From an uncultured Phocaeicola sp. (GTDB lineage: Bacteria; Bacteroidota; Bacteroidia; Bacteroidales; Bacteroidaceae), in assembly GCA_948579315.1 (NCBI GenBank), contig CAPAOL010000005.1, forward strand, positions 1 through 64,000: a stretch of 64,000 bases of DNA, read 5' to 3'. Positions 18,197-27,105 of this stretch are shown here, in pieces. The stretch's first letter is position 1. Every line of letters starts with the position of its first letter. The notes under the pieces are model-generated. The model had not been told where the DNA came from. It saw nothing but the letters and a program-made list of their open reading frames with translations, and searched no databases. The translations under genes were made by a program, and so were the position numbers.

Positions 18197-19354
18197 ATGA
18201 AGTACAACTTCGATGAAATAATTCCACGCCGAGGTACGAATTCCTATAAATGGGATTCTGCCGGAGATGCAGATATATTGCCGATGTGGGTAGCCGATAT
18301 GGATTTCCGTACGGCTCCCCCTGTTGTGGAAGCGTTGAGGAAACGGGTGGAGCATGGTATCTTCGGATATGTCCGTGTACCGGATGCATACTACGCAGCG
18401 GTGACAAACTGGTTTGCAAGGCGGCATGACTGGCAGATAGAAAAAGAATGGATTATTTATACCACGGGAGTAGTACCGGCATTGTCTGCTGTCATTAAGG
18501 CATTGACGGCTCCCGGAGATAAAGTAATGGTGCAGACACCCGTATATAACTGCTTTTTCTCCTCTATCCGCAATAACGGATGCGGGATGATTGCCAATCC
18601 GCTGATTTATAGAAATGGAACCTATCAGATAGATTTTGCGGATTTGGAACAAAAAGCTGCCGCTCCAAATGTAAAGGTTCTATTGTTATGCAACCCGCAT
18701 AATCCTGCCGGAAGGGTATGGACAAAGCAGGAACTTACCCGTATCGGTGACATCTGTATCCGAAATAATGTGTGGGTAATAGCAGACGAAATCCATTGTG
18801 AACTTGTCTTTCCGGGACACACCTATATCCCTTTTGCTTCTATCTCACATGAATTCCTGATGCACTCCGTCACTTGCACCTCGCCAAGCAAGGCCTTTAA
18901 CTTGGCAGGGCTTCAGATTGCCAATATCATTTCTGCCGATACGGATATGCGAATGAAAATAGATAAAGCAATCAATGTCAATGAGGTTTGTGATGTGAAC
19001 CCATTCGGAGTAGAAGCGTTAATGGCAGCCTATAACGACAGTGAGGAATGGCTGGAAGAGCTGAAACAATACCTGTTCGCCAATTACAGTTATTTGAGGG
19101 CATACTTTGCTGAATATCTTCCTGAATTTCCTGTGTCAATATTGGAAGGCACTTATCTGGTTTGGGTGGACTGTTCAGTGTTGAATCAGTCATCGGATGA
19201 GATAGTAAAAACCTTGTTGGAGAAAGAAAAACTTTGGGTGAACAAGGGCAGTTTGTACGGAGAGACTGGTGAAGGATTTATCCGTATCAACATCGCCTGT
19301 CCGCGACAGCAGTTGATAGAAGGGCTAAACAGATTGAGGCGAGTTTTGAAATAA
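18197..19354 (+). CDS. MalY/PatB family PLP-dependent C-S lyase
   Basis: 385 residues, a fold-type I aminotransferase-like enzyme. MKYNFDEIIPRRGTNSYKWD and LPMWVADMDFRTAPPVVEAL are the MalY/PatB signature. CNPHNPAGRVWTKQEL and ADEIHCELVFPGHTYIPF hold PLP contacts, and the Schiff-base Lys is in TSPSKAFNLAGLQ near 232. These enzymes cleave cystathionine or cysteine conjugates to pyruvate, ammonia and a thiol (cystathionine beta-lyase activity). Cytoplasmic; coupled to DUF3737 upstream. Confidence 0.9.
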   Translation: MKYNFDEIIPRRGTNSYKWDSAGDADILPMWVADMDFRTAPPVVEALRKRVEHGIFGYVRVPDAYYAAVTNWFARRHDWQIEKEWIIYTTGVVPALSAVIKALTAPGDKVMVQTPVYNCFFSSIRNNGCGMIANPLIYRNGTYQIDFADLEQKAAAPNVKVLLLCNPHNPAGRVWTKQELTRIGDICIRNNVWVIADEIHCELVFPGHTYIPFASISHEFLMHSVTCTSPSKAFNLAGLQIANIISADTDMRMKIDKAINVNEVCDVNPFGVEALMAAYNDSEEWLEELKQYLFANYSYLRAYFAEYLPEFPVSILEGTYLVWVDCSVLNQSSDEIVKTLLEKEKLWVNKGSLYGETGEGFIRINIACPRQQLIEGLNRLRRVLK

Positions 19355-19421
19355 TAATTGTCAATTTATTGAGAGTTCTTGTGAACTCTCCGTGAGTACG
19401 AATAAAAAGAAATAATAGACT

Positions 19422-20630
19422 ATGAACATGAAGAAATTAGTAGTTGCTTTAGTAGTTGCATTAGTTACGTTTTTCGGATATAATTCATTAAATGCACAAA
19501 ATATGAAAAAAGAAGAAGTACCTCAAAACATCAGCGCATTTCCGATAGGAGAGGAGAATGTAGGATTCAAACAATATTTCACAGGAGAATCTTGGCTGGC
19601 GCGGCTGACTGATAACAAAGACTTGAATGTCCCCATGTCCAACGTAACTTTTGAACCCGGTTGCCGCAATAACTGGCACAGCCATACGGGCGGACAAATC
19701 CTGATTGCCGTCGGTGGTGTGGGATATTATCAGGAACGTGGTAAGGCATCACGCCGCTTGCTTCCCGGTGATGTGGTTGAAATCGCTCCAGACATCGAAC
19801 ATTGGCACGGTGCCGCCCCCGATAGCTGGTTCTCGCATCTGGCTATCGAATGTAATCCGCAGACCAACAAGAATACATGGCTGGAACGTGTGAGCGACCA
19901 ACAATATGCCGAAGCTACAAAAGACAGCGTGGCAACCGGACTAAAAGCTACCGACCCCGAGTTGGACGGAATATTTAGTAATTTTACAAAAGAAATGCAG
20001 GAATATGGTGACTTGGATACTAAGACCCGTCTTATGGTAACTTTGGCGTCCAATATAGCTTCGCAATCACAGACCGAATACCGCATCACACTCGAAAATG
20101 CCCTTAATGAAGGCATTACCCCCATAGAAGTGAAGGAAATCCTTTATCAGGCAGTAGCTTATGCAGGCATGGCTAAGGTGAGAGATTTTATCGGTCTTAC
20201 TAATGGTATATTGCTTGTCCGTGGCGCACACCTTCCCTTAGCGGGACAATCAGTTGTATCATCCGAAACCCGTTTCGACAAAGGGCTGGAGTTACAGAAA
20301 TCCATTTTCGGTGAACGGATAGAGCAGATGCATAAGAATGCTCCCGAGAATCAGAAGCATATCCAGCGTTATCTTTCTGCCAACTGTTTCGGAGACTACC
20401 AGACACGTAGCGGACTGAATGTGAAGACACGCGAACTGGTTACGTTTTCAATTTTAGTTTCCTTAGGTGGTTGTGAGTCACAAGTAAAAGGACACATACA
20501 GGGAAATGTCAATGTGGGGAATAACAAAGATACGTTGCTGGCCGTCGTCACACAGCTATTGCCCTATATCGGCTATCCGCGTACACTCAATGCCATAGCC
20601 TGTCTGAATGAGATGATTCCGGAAAAATAA
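19422..20630 (+). CDS. Cupin plus carboxymuconolactone decarboxylase (CMD) fusion, exported
   Basis: 402 residues. A signal peptide (MKKLVVALVVALVTFFGYNS) is followed by a cupin domain with the metal-site pattern NNWHSHTGGQILIAVGGVGY and DIEHWHGA (about 75-135), then two CMD/AhpD-like repeats (DLDTKTRLMVTLASNIASQS; KTRELVTFSILVSLGG). CMD proteins act in aromatic-ring catabolism or as AhpD-like reductases; the second repeat lacks an obvious CxxC. Last gene of the operon. A truncated cupin with the same NVTFEPxCRNNWH stretch is at 42928. Confidence 0.85.
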   Translation: MNMKKLVVALVVALVTFFGYNSLNAQNMKKEEVPQNISAFPIGEENVGFKQYFTGESWLARLTDNKDLNVPMSNVTFEPGCRNNWHSHTGGQILIAVGGVGYYQERGKASRRLLPGDVVEIAPDIEHWHGAAPDSWFSHLAIECNPQTNKNTWLERVSDQQYAEATKDSVATGLKATDPELDGIFSNFTKEMQEYGDLDTKTRLMVTLASNIASQSQTEYRITLENALNEGITPIEVKEILYQAVAYAGMAKVRDFIGLTNGILLVRGAHLPLAGQSVVSSETRFDKGLELQKSIFGERIEQMHKNAPENQKHIQRYLSANCFGDYQTRSGLNVKTRELVTFSILVSLGGCESQVKGHIQGNVNVGNNKDTLLAVVTQLLPYIGYPRTLNAIACLNEMIPEK

Positions 20631-20755
20631 TAGGTTTAGCGAGATTAGTATACTAAATGCGAATTGAAAAATGTTATTTTTAGTGATTTGCATATTTTAA
20701 TATTGTTCTATTTTTAATATTTGCTTATATTAGTATAATCGTTGTTTTGCCTTCG

Positions 20756-20800
20756 AAAAAGGCATATTTATTAATTCGTATTTATAAATATGCCTTTTCT
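20756..20800 (+). terminator. Terminator after the hydrolase operon
   Basis: AAAAAGGCATATTTA (20756-20770) pairs with TAAATATGCCTTTT (20785-20798), a stem of about 14 bp with a short loop and T-rich ends on both strands. Confidence 0.65.
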
Positions 20801-21204
20801 GTGCTTGTATATTGATTATTTATACAGTCGGATTATTCGTAAAAGAATGGCTTTGTTTAAGGGTGAACTGTTTCTTTACGAGGTATAAATTGAGCAGGTA
20901 ATTGCTTTTAAATCATTTTACTATGAAATTGAGTATGGCTATTTCTTATAGTAGATAATATTTGCCATGTATTACTTAGTAACTAATAATATTCTCCTTT
21001 CTTTATTTGAACTTGATTTATTTTTATAGACTTATCTAATAAATATGCATGTTTGTTTGGCTTTTCAATAAATGGTGTATTCTTTCGATTTTAAAAAATC
21101 AAATATATGTTAATGTGAAATACATATTACGAACTAATTTTTTTTAGGATATGTTGTTTTCGTGTAGATGATAAACAAAACGTCACATTAAATTATATTC
21201 AATT
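20801..21204. other. Leader/intergenic region before the first OmpA gene
   Basis: About 400 bp, strongly AT-rich. The part near 21132-21155 (GAACTAATTTTTTTT then GGATATGTTGTTT) is also found upstream of the second OmpA gene near 35091-35120, so this is probably a conserved promoter or leader. Confidence 0.45.
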
Positions 21205-22332
21205 ATGAAAAAGTCTATTATTTTATTAGCTTGTGTGTTGGGTGCATTTTCAGCGAAGGCCCAAACAGTTATTGAAAGTACTAAATTTACAGATAATTGG
21301 TCAGTGGGAATTAATGCTGGCGCAGTGACTCCGCTTACTCACAGTGCTTTCTTTAAAAGTATGCGTCCTGCTTTTGGAGTGGGATTTTCGAAACAATTGA
21401 CTCCTAATTTCGGTTTGGGATTTCAAGGAATGGGGTATGTGAATACAACCCAAAGTAAAACTGCTTTTGATGCTTCTGATGTTAGTGTATTAGGTAAGGT
21501 GAATCTGATGAATCTATTCGGCACTTATCTTGGTTCTCCGCGTGTATTTGAAATTGAAGCTGTGGCCGGCGTAGGGTGGCTGCACTATTATGCAAGCGGT
21601 GACGGTGACGAAAATTCATGGTCTACCCGTTTCGGAATGAATTTTAATTTCAATATGGGCGAATCCAAAGCATGGACGATTGGTATTAAGCCTGCTATCG
21701 TGTATGATATGCAAGGGGATTATAATCGGGCAAAAAGCCGTTTCAATGCCAACAATGCTGCTTTCGAAATTACTGCAGGATTGACATACCACTTTGCAAC
21801 AAGCAATGGTACCCATTACTTCAATAAAGTGAAAGTCTACGATCAGGCTGAAATTGACGAGTTGAACTCTTCTATAAATGCGCTTCGCGGACAAGTGAAT
21901 ACCAGAGATAGTGAGTTGAATACTGCTAATCAAAGAATCAACGGACTACAACAGGAGTTGAATGACTGTCGTACAAAAGTAGTTCCGGCAGAAACAGTGG
22001 TCAAGACAGCCCGTATTCCGGAATCAATCATTACTTTCAGACAAGGTAAATCCTCCGTTGATGCTTCGCAACTTCCAAATGTGGAACGTGTAGCTTCTTA
22101 TATGAATAAGCATCCGGAAACAAAAGTTGTAATAAAAGGATATGCTTCTCCGGAAGGTAGTGCCGAACTCAATGCTAGACTGGCTGCAGCACGTGCAGAA
22201 GCTGTCAAGACAATTTTGGTTAAGAGATACAGAGTAGCAGCAGACCGCGTTACTGCCGAAGGACAGGGAGTGGGCGATATGTTTACCGAACCGGATTGGA
22301 ATCGTGTAAGTATCTGTACTATTGAAGAATAA
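21205..22332 (+). CDS. Outer-membrane beta-barrel with C-terminal OmpA domain
   Basis: 375 residues. A signal peptide (MKKSIILLACVLGAFSAKA) precedes an N-terminal barrel rich in aromatic-ended strands, a heptad-like linker (DELNSSINALRGQVNTRD; about 213-250) and an OmpA/MotB peptidoglycan-binding domain (FRQGKSSVDASQLPNVERVA; VVIKGYASPEGSAELNARLA; ARAEAVKTIL). It anchors the outer membrane to peptidoglycan and may form a pore. Near-duplicate of the gene at 35228, with which it shares upstream sequence. Confidence 0.92.
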   Translation: MKKSIILLACVLGAFSAKAQTVIESTKFTDNWSVGINAGAVTPLTHSAFFKSMRPAFGVGFSKQLTPNFGLGFQGMGYVNTTQSKTAFDASDVSVLGKVNLMNLFGTYLGSPRVFEIEAVAGVGWLHYYASGDGDENSWSTRFGMNFNFNMGESKAWTIGIKPAIVYDMQGDYNRAKSRFNANNAAFEITAGLTYHFATSNGTHYFNKVKVYDQAEIDELNSSINALRGQVNTRDSELNTANQRINGLQQELNDCRTKVVPAETVVKTARIPESIITFRQGKSSVDASQLPNVERVASYMNKHPETKVVIKGYASPEGSAELNARLAAARAEAVKTILVKRYRVAADRVTAEGQGVGDMFTEPDWNRVSICTIEE

Positions 22333-22388
22333 TAAGGAATGAGAGTTTTGTTTTAGATGAAATATATTATTAACTAAATGCCTTGATT

Positions 22389-22904
22389 ATGAAAAAGTTT
22401 TTATTATTGATTTTAGTAGCAATGACTGCTTTCGGAGTGAATGCTCAAACTAGAAAAGGTGAGGGCTCTTTAATGGGAAGCCTTGGTTACCAGACTAATT
22501 ACGAGAGATTCGGCTTGCAAGCGCAGGGACGCTATGCGATTGCCAATAATCTTAGGATAGCTCCTGACCTTACATTCTTTTTCCCGAAAGACAAAGCAAC
22601 GGGACTGGATGTGAATGTAAACTTCCATTATGTGTTCAATTTCAGTAAGGATGGACAAGGATTTTCCGTTTATCCTCTTGCGGGAATTGGTATGCAGAAC
22701 AACTTTTATGGAAAGCAGGATATCGAGGTGAATGGTGTGACCACTCAAGTGGATAGAAGTAACTCAACTAAATTTGCTTTTAATCTTGGAGGCGGTATTA
22801 CTTTACCTTTGTCAGAACGTAGTTTTTTAAACGCAGAAGCGAAATTTATGTTTGCCGAGGATGACAATGTCGTTATCATGTTAGGTTATGGTTATAAATT
22901 CTGA
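22389..22904 (+). CDS. Small outer-membrane beta-barrel protein
   Basis: 171 residues. A signal peptide (MKKFLLLILVAMTAFGVNA) is followed by about eight amphipathic strands (GSLMGSLGYQTNYERFGLQA; LNAEAKFMFAEDDNVVIMLG) ending in YGYKF, the C-terminal aromatic recognised by the BAM complex. It resembles OmpW/OmpX-sized porin-like proteins. The ATG at 22389 is used; the TTG six bases upstream is in frame. Co-transcription with the OmpA gene 56 bp upstream is likely; a terminator follows. Confidence 0.82.
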   Translation: MKKFLLLILVAMTAFGVNAQTRKGEGSLMGSLGYQTNYERFGLQAQGRYAIANNLRIAPDLTFFFPKDKATGLDVNVNFHYVFNFSKDGQGFSVYPLAGIGMQNNFYGKQDIEVNGVTTQVDRSNSTKFAFNLGGGITLPLSERSFLNAEAKFMFAEDDNVVIMLGYGYKF

Positions 22905-22914
22905 TTCTTAATTG

Positions 22915-22952
22915 TATGCCGGACGGTATTTATGCTATCCGGCATATTTTTC
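22915..22952 (+). terminator. Rho-independent terminator
   Basis: TATGCCGGA (22915-22923) pairs with TCCGGCATA (22938-22946), followed by TTTTTC. Confidence 0.75.
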
Positions 22953-23057
22953 TGACGATGTCGCATTGAGAGAATGCGTGAATATATAAAACAACATGTT
23001 ATAAATATAGATGTACATCTTAATCAACCTGAATTACTAACTTAAAAAAAATCGATT

Positions 23058-24014
23058 ATGTTTTATCATGTAAAAGATTTGCAATTCAATGCCCGTGTTT
23101 CCAGACCGGACCCGCGTTTCGCACGCATATTGCTGGAGGCATTCGGTGGTGCTAATGGAGAACTAACTTCAGCCATGCAATATTTTGTACAAGCTTTCAG
23201 TTGTCATAATCCGTTCCCGGACAAGTATGACATGCTTATGGATATTGCTACAGAAGAGTTGGCACATCTCGAAATAGTGGGAGCTACTATTCAGATGCTT
23301 CTCGGACCGGTAAACGGTGAGATGAAGGATGCTGTAGAGACGATGGATATTCGTAAACTGATGAACGGTAAGTCTGCTAAGGAAGAACTTATTCAACAAG
23401 CGTTTACAAATCCGCAATGTGTGGTGGTAGCTCCTGGTAGCCCGATGTTGACAGACAGTAACGGAAATCCATGGTGCGGAAGCTATGTATCTGCCAATGC
23501 GGAACTTACGGTAGATCTCCAAACTAATATGGCGAACGAATGTCGTGCCAAGATTGGTTATGAAAATCTGCTGAAGTTTACAGAGGATCCTTCGGTGAGA
23601 GAAACTCTTGTTTTCCTGATGACTCGTGAAATTACGCACTTCCAGCAGTTTGAGGCAGCCCTGAATACCATTCAACCGAATTTCCCACCTGCAGTGTTGC
23701 AAACTTCGCCAAAGTATAGTAACCTTTACTTTAATCTGTCAAAAGGTGAAGAATATCGTGGTCCGTGGAATAAAGGTAAGAGCTCACGATTGAAAGAAGA
23801 GTGGCAGTATATTGACGATCCGCTGGGAGAAGTGAGAAAGACAAACGGGCTGGTGGACAGAAAACCTGAAGGGACGGAACGTACTGAAAAACAGGTTGCT
23901 CAAATGGACAAACAGTTGTCTGACGAACGCAGCAATGAAGTGCTCTCCGTAACTCCTGAAAAGGAACTGACGTGGTGTAATTATCAGCAATCAGAAAAAG
24001 GCAGCAAAAAATAA
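23058..24014 (+). CDS. Manganese catalase family protein
   Basis: 318 residues. MFYHVKDLQFNARVSRPDPR starts like Mn-catalases. ATEELAHLEIVGATI (near 65) and REITHFQQFEAAL (near 191) provide the Glu/His ligands of the dinuclear manganese site, and ECRAKIGYENLLKFTEDPSV is also conserved. It would disproportionate hydrogen peroxide in the cytoplasm without heme. The C-terminal 60 residues are charged and low in complexity. It opens a cluster of stress-type genes (24063-26108). Confidence 0.9.
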   Translation: MFYHVKDLQFNARVSRPDPRFARILLEAFGGANGELTSAMQYFVQAFSCHNPFPDKYDMLMDIATEELAHLEIVGATIQMLLGPVNGEMKDAVETMDIRKLMNGKSAKEELIQQAFTNPQCVVVAPGSPMLTDSNGNPWCGSYVSANAELTVDLQTNMANECRAKIGYENLLKFTEDPSVRETLVFLMTREITHFQQFEAALNTIQPNFPPAVLQTSPKYSNLYFNLSKGEEYRGPWNKGKSSRLKEEWQYIDDPLGEVRKTNGLVDRKPEGTERTEKQVAQMDKQLSDERSNEVLSVTPEKELTWCNYQQSEKGSKK

Positions 24015-24062
24015 ACGGCTGCATATAAATAATCTATTTTTTAACTTTTAATTTTTTGTGTT

Positions 24063-24170
24063 ATGAATAAGAAAACTGAAAAAAAACAGGAAGCAAAGAG
24101 TGCCAAAAAGGAAACTCAGGCTAAAGAAAGCAAATCTGCAACTTCCAGTAAGAAGTCAGATAAAAAGTAA
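24063..24170 (+). CDS. 35-residue Lys/Glu-rich peptide
   Basis: MNKKTEKKQEAKSAKKETQA and a similar tail, with no hydrophobic residues. It sits 48 bp after the Mn-catalase gene and before a strong terminator. It is compositionally like small hydrophilic stress peptides and is probably disordered. Annotation pipelines often miss genes this short; coding status rests on its position and clean start and stop. Confidence 0.5.
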   Translation: MNKKTEKKQEAKSAKKETQAKESKSATSSKKSDKK

Positions 24171-24205
24171 TGGTTTAGATTCTTAAATCAAGTTTATGTT
24201 TTTAT

Positions 24206-24247
24206 TTCCGGCGAAAGAAGCTTGGAAATCTTTCGCCGGAATTTCTG
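24206..24247 (+). terminator. Rho-independent terminator
   Basis: TTCCGGCGAAAG (24206-24217) pairs exactly with CTTTCGCCGGAA (24230-24241). It ends the Mn-catalase transcript. Confidence 0.8.
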
Positions 24248-24281
24248 ATTTTATTTTGTAAACTAACTAATTTGAGAGAAT

Positions 24282-24584
24282 ATGGAAATGAGAAAATTTA
24301 TGTTTGCGGCTTTGGCATTGATATGCGTTGTATCATTGTCTATGACCTCTTGCAGAGATAAAAGAACGCAGGATAAGGTTAATAACCGGATTGAGAATGT
24401 GAAGGAATCTACTGACAGGGCACTTGATAAAGCTTCTAATAAAATGGAAGCGGGAGCGGATAGTGTGAAGGAAGCTTGGAAGGAAACTAAAGAGCAGGTC
24501 AAGGAAGGAGCTGATAAAGCAAAGAAAGAAATAAAGGAAGGCTATAATAATGCCAAAAAAGAAGTGAAAAAGGCACTTGATTGA
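24282..24584 (+). CDS. LEA-like amphipathic lipoprotein
   Basis: 100 residues. The N-terminus ends in the lipobox SMTSC (Cys near 25), followed by an 11-mer-like repeating Lys/Glu/Ala sequence (SNKMEAGADSVKEAWKETKE; VKEGADKAKKEIKEGYNNAK) resembling late-embryogenesis-abundant or apolipoprotein helices. Predicted to be membrane-anchored in the periplasm. Such proteins accumulate under desiccation or general stress; that role is inferred. An alternative start is the ATG at 24288. Confidence 0.7.
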   Translation: MEMRKFMFAALALICVVSLSMTSCRDKRTQDKVNNRIENVKESTDRALDKASNKMEAGADSVKEAWKETKEQVKEGADKAKKEIKEGYNNAKKEVKKALD

Positions 24585-24643
24585 GCTTTGTTGAAATATG
24601 TTTCATACATCAGAAACATAGTATTTTCATTATTTACCTTCAG

Positions 24644-24675
24644 AAAGGACAGTGTCTATCCTGTCCTTTCATTGA
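24644..24675 (+). terminator. Terminator between convergent genes
   Basis: AAAGGACAG (24644-24652) pairs with CTGTCCTTT (24661-24669). It overlaps the stop codon of the minus-strand gene. Confidence 0.6.
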
Positions 24676-24935
24676 TCGGTTTCCAGTTTATTTAATTCTA
24701 ATTTGTATTGCTTCAGATACCAGCAATCCCCATCACATATTTTTTTGGTCAACGTTCCGAAAAGGGAGCGTGTCATACATCTGTTGCCAAATAGATTGTT
24801 GCAACGTAATCTGTAAGCTTCGATAGCCAGTGTTCTTTCTGTCATACGTCCTTGGGTGTATGCGTCCGAACACATCTTATGTATGTCTTCATACTCGGTT
24901 TGGCCTGTAAGAAATAAATTATCGCAATTTTTCAT
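24669..24935 (-). CDS. Conserved hypothetical Cys-containing small protein
   Basis: 88 residues with seven Cys (MKNCDN; HKMCSDAY; YRLRCNNLFGNRC; KICDGDCWYLKQY). No signal or TM segment. The paired Cys could bind metal. Family not recognised. It is convergent with the LEA-like gene, and the frame has protein-like composition throughout. Confidence 0.55.
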   Translation of the reverse strand: MKNCDNLFLTGQTEYEDIHKMCSDAYTQGRMTERTLAIEAYRLRCNNLFGNRCMTRSLFGTLTKKICDGDCWYLKQYKLELNKLETDQ

Positions 24936-25194
24936 ATTCCGGTATTTTTAATGTTTTTTTTTTAGTAAAACATATTGTAGAATACAGAGGTTTAGATTGA
25001 GCTTTTAATCATTCTTAATATTGCTCATAATGTTGCTAAAATTTGATAATTGCGAAATATGTGTTAAAAGATTAGATTAAAATGGAACTAAATGATACTG
25101 AAAGTCGTTTTTAAAGAAAATGAAAATCTTATTATAACGAAAAAAATAGTAAACCCTTTTTTGAAATTTATATATAAACCTAAATTCTTTAATT

Positions 25195-25455
25195 ATGAGT
25201 GTAATTTGGTACATTATCATTGGAATTGTTGCCGGTTTTCTGGCAGGGAAGATTATGAGAGGCGGAGGTTTCGGCCTTTGGATTAATCTGGTTGTAGGTA
25301 TTATCGGTGGTCTTTTAGGCGGCTGGGTATTCGGTTTACTAGGTATCGCTGCAGGCGGTATTCTGGGTAGTCTTATAACTTCGGTTGTGGGTGCTGTATT
25401 GCTATTATGGATTTTGTCCTTATTTAGAAAACACCCCAGAAGCGAAGAACTCTGA
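25195..25455 (+). CDS. GlsB/YeaQ/YmgE family stress membrane protein
   Basis: 86 residues, three Gly-rich hydrophobic segments (WYIIIGIVAGFLAGKIMRGG; LVVGIIGGLLGGWVFGLLG; GSLITSVVGAVLLLWILSLF). GKIMRGGGFG after TM1 is the family motif. Members are induced in stationary phase or general stress and reside in the inner membrane. It fits the surrounding stress set. Confidence 0.88.
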   Translation: MSVIWYIIIGIVAGFLAGKIMRGGGFGLWINLVVGIIGGLLGGWVFGLLGIAAGGILGSLITSVVGAVLLLWILSLFRKHPRSEEL

Positions 25456-25485
25456 TTTATTAACTTTTAAAACTTAAACTTCATT

Positions 25486-25782
25486 ATGGAAAGTGGAAAA
25501 TCTAATTTTCTTATCGGACTGGGAGTCGGTTCGGTAATTGGTGCATTGGTTTATCGTTTTTGGCATTCTCCAAAAGGAAAGCGTGTGAAAGAGAAAGTAA
25601 ATCATGCATTTCAAAAAGTAACAGGAGACGGCATTAATATGATTGATACGGTAAATGACAAAGTATTGGATGCCGGAATTAAGGTAGCTGATAAAGTGGC
25701 TGAAGGAACTTTTTATGTTGCCGAGAAAGCGGACGATGTAAGAGATAAAGTCCATGCTATGGCAGATAAAGCTAAAAAATAG
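25486..25782 (+). CDS. YtxH-like stress protein
   Basis: 98 residues. One N-terminal hydrophobic segment (FLIGLGVGSVIGALVYRFW) is followed by SPKGKRVKEKV, as in YtxH-domain proteins, and an amphipathic tail (DKVLDAGIKVADKVAEGTFY; KADDVRDKVHAMADKAKK). 30 bp after the GlsB gene, so probably in one transcript. Function is linked only generally to stress. Confidence 0.75.
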   Translation: MESGKSNFLIGLGVGSVIGALVYRFWHSPKGKRVKEKVNHAFQKVTGDGINMIDTVNDKVLDAGIKVADKVAEGTFYVAEKADDVRDKVHAMADKAKK

Positions 25783-25805
25783 TTAGGGTTTTGTTGTTCT
25801 GTAAT

Positions 25806-25841
25806 GGGAGGATAGTGAGAGTGGAAGCTATTCTCCCCTTT
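25806..25841 (+). terminator. Terminator after the YtxH-like gene
   Basis: GGGAGGATAG (25806-25815) pairs with CTATTCTCCC (25828-25837), with one G-T pair, then CTTTT. Confidence 0.65.
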
Positions 25842-25919
25842 TACTATTAACTAATAAGAAAACAGTTACGATGACAACTAAAAAGATTTTGAATGATTAA
25901 CCATTAAAACAATTTGATT

Positions 25920-26108
25920 ATGAAAGCTAATAATTTCAATTTATGGCTTCGGTTGACAGTCGGTTCAGCTATAGGTGCAATTGTATATCATTTCTCATCA
26001 GGTCGGAAGACAGAAAAATTGAGAAAAATGGTACGTATGAGAAATCAAATAAGAGAAAGTGAGAATAAGGGCGAGATTTATACACTTTCGGCTAAGGCGA
26101 GACGATAA
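25920..26108 (+). CDS. Small YtxH-like protein
   Basis: 62 residues. LRLTVGSAIGAIVYHFSSGR followed by KTEKLRKMVRMRNQIRES is a shortened version of the YtxH layout next door (GVGSVIGALVYRFW...), suggesting tandem duplication. The TTG six bases upstream is in frame, but the ATG at 25920 is preferred. Confidence 0.6.
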   Translation: MKANNFNLWLRLTVGSAIGAIVYHFSSGRKTEKLRKMVRMRNQIRESENKGEIYTLSAKARR

Positions 26109-26124
26109 CTGTTTATTTGCTTGT

Positions 26125-26165
26125 CACCAGTTTCAGATAGATAATAAATGCTATTGAAACTGGTG
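26125..26165. terminator. Bidirectional terminator
   Basis: CACCAGTTTCA (26125-26135) pairs with TGAAACTGGTG (26155-26165) between convergent genes. Confidence 0.65.
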
Positions 26166-26172
26166 CTTGCAG

Positions 26173-27105
26173 TTAATTGACGGGTTTGTTTTCTTTACGT
26201 ATTTCAATAATTTTGGTTGCCACGGCATATTCGTCCGGGAAAATCTTTCCGCCTAATTCATTTGCCCATGCTTTCGTAAATTCCGCTCCTGTATATATGA
26301 TAATGGCTGAATAATAAATCCATGTGATGAAAATTGCCATAAATGCTGCTGCTCCATATACGGTTTCAATATTGGCAAATCCTATATAAAAGGATATTCC
26401 CCATTGTCCGATTAATAATAAAATGGTAGTGACAAGTGCTCCTATAAATACATCTTTGCTTTTAATTTTCGCGTCCGGCAATATTTTGAAGATAAGAGTG
26501 AATATAACAGTGGTTACACCTATATTAATGCCCATTCCTATGATCTTCACTAAAGATTCTGCTACATCCGGATTATTAGTGATGAATGTGTTGCTTATTT
26601 CTGTGATGAGATTGGTAATGGTAAAAGTGATTAGCAGGATGAAAGCGAAAGCAAGGATAACAGAGAAGGATAGCAATCGGTTTTTGATATATTTAAGCCA
26701 ACTTTTCTTAGGAACAGCTTTTATTCCCCAAATGGTGTTTAGTGAACTTTGTATTTCTGCGAAAACTGTCGTTGCACCGAATATCGTGACACCTATGCTG
26801 ATGATAGTGGCGAATGAAAAGGATTCAGTTTTCTCTGCATTCTCCATAATTGATTGAAGCGCATCAATTACTTTGGCGCCGACAATGGGTTCCAGTTGGG
26901 CATATAACTGATTGGTGAAATCTATATTGAGTAATACTCCGATCGTAATAAGGAGTGAGAGCAGGGGAATGATTGAGAACAGGGTTGCGTAAGCCAGTGA
27001 CGCGCTCAATCTCATGACGTTGTCATCAATAAATCCTTGAAAAGTATCTTTTATTATTTTAATAGATACAGATAATTTTTTTTTGCTTTGAGTTAAGATT
27101 TTCAT
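26173..27105 (-). CDS. YihY/virulence factor BrkB family membrane protein
   Basis: 310 residues with about six TM segments. DNVMRLSASLAYATLFSIIP and LLSLLITIGVLL are the YihY (formerly 'RNase BN') N-terminal signature, and GAAAFMAIFITWIYYSAIII with YTGAEFTKAW is the conserved C-terminal block. It is an inner-membrane protein of unclear role, possibly a transporter. A minus-strand -7 box (TACCTTTG) at 27336-27343 would give a leader of about 220 nt. Confidence 0.88.
   Translation of the reverse strand: MKILTQSKKKLSVSIKIIKDTFQGFIDDNVMRLSASLAYATLFSIIPLLSLLITIGVLLNIDFTNQLYAQLEPIVGAKVIDALQSIMENAEKTESFSFATIISIGVTIFGATTVFAEIQSSLNTIWGIKAVPKKSWLKYIKNRLLSFSVILAFAFILLITFTITNLITEISNTFITNNPDVAESLVKIIGMGINIGVTTVIFTLIFKILPDAKIKSKDVFIGALVTTILLLIGQWGISFYIGFANIETVYGAAAFMAIFITWIYYSAIIIYTGAEFTKAWANELGGKIFPDEYAVATKIIEIRKENKPVN

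Noticed and set aside
25871..25900. Nine-codon frame MTTKKILND
   Set aside because: Too short, with no coupling to a neighbour.
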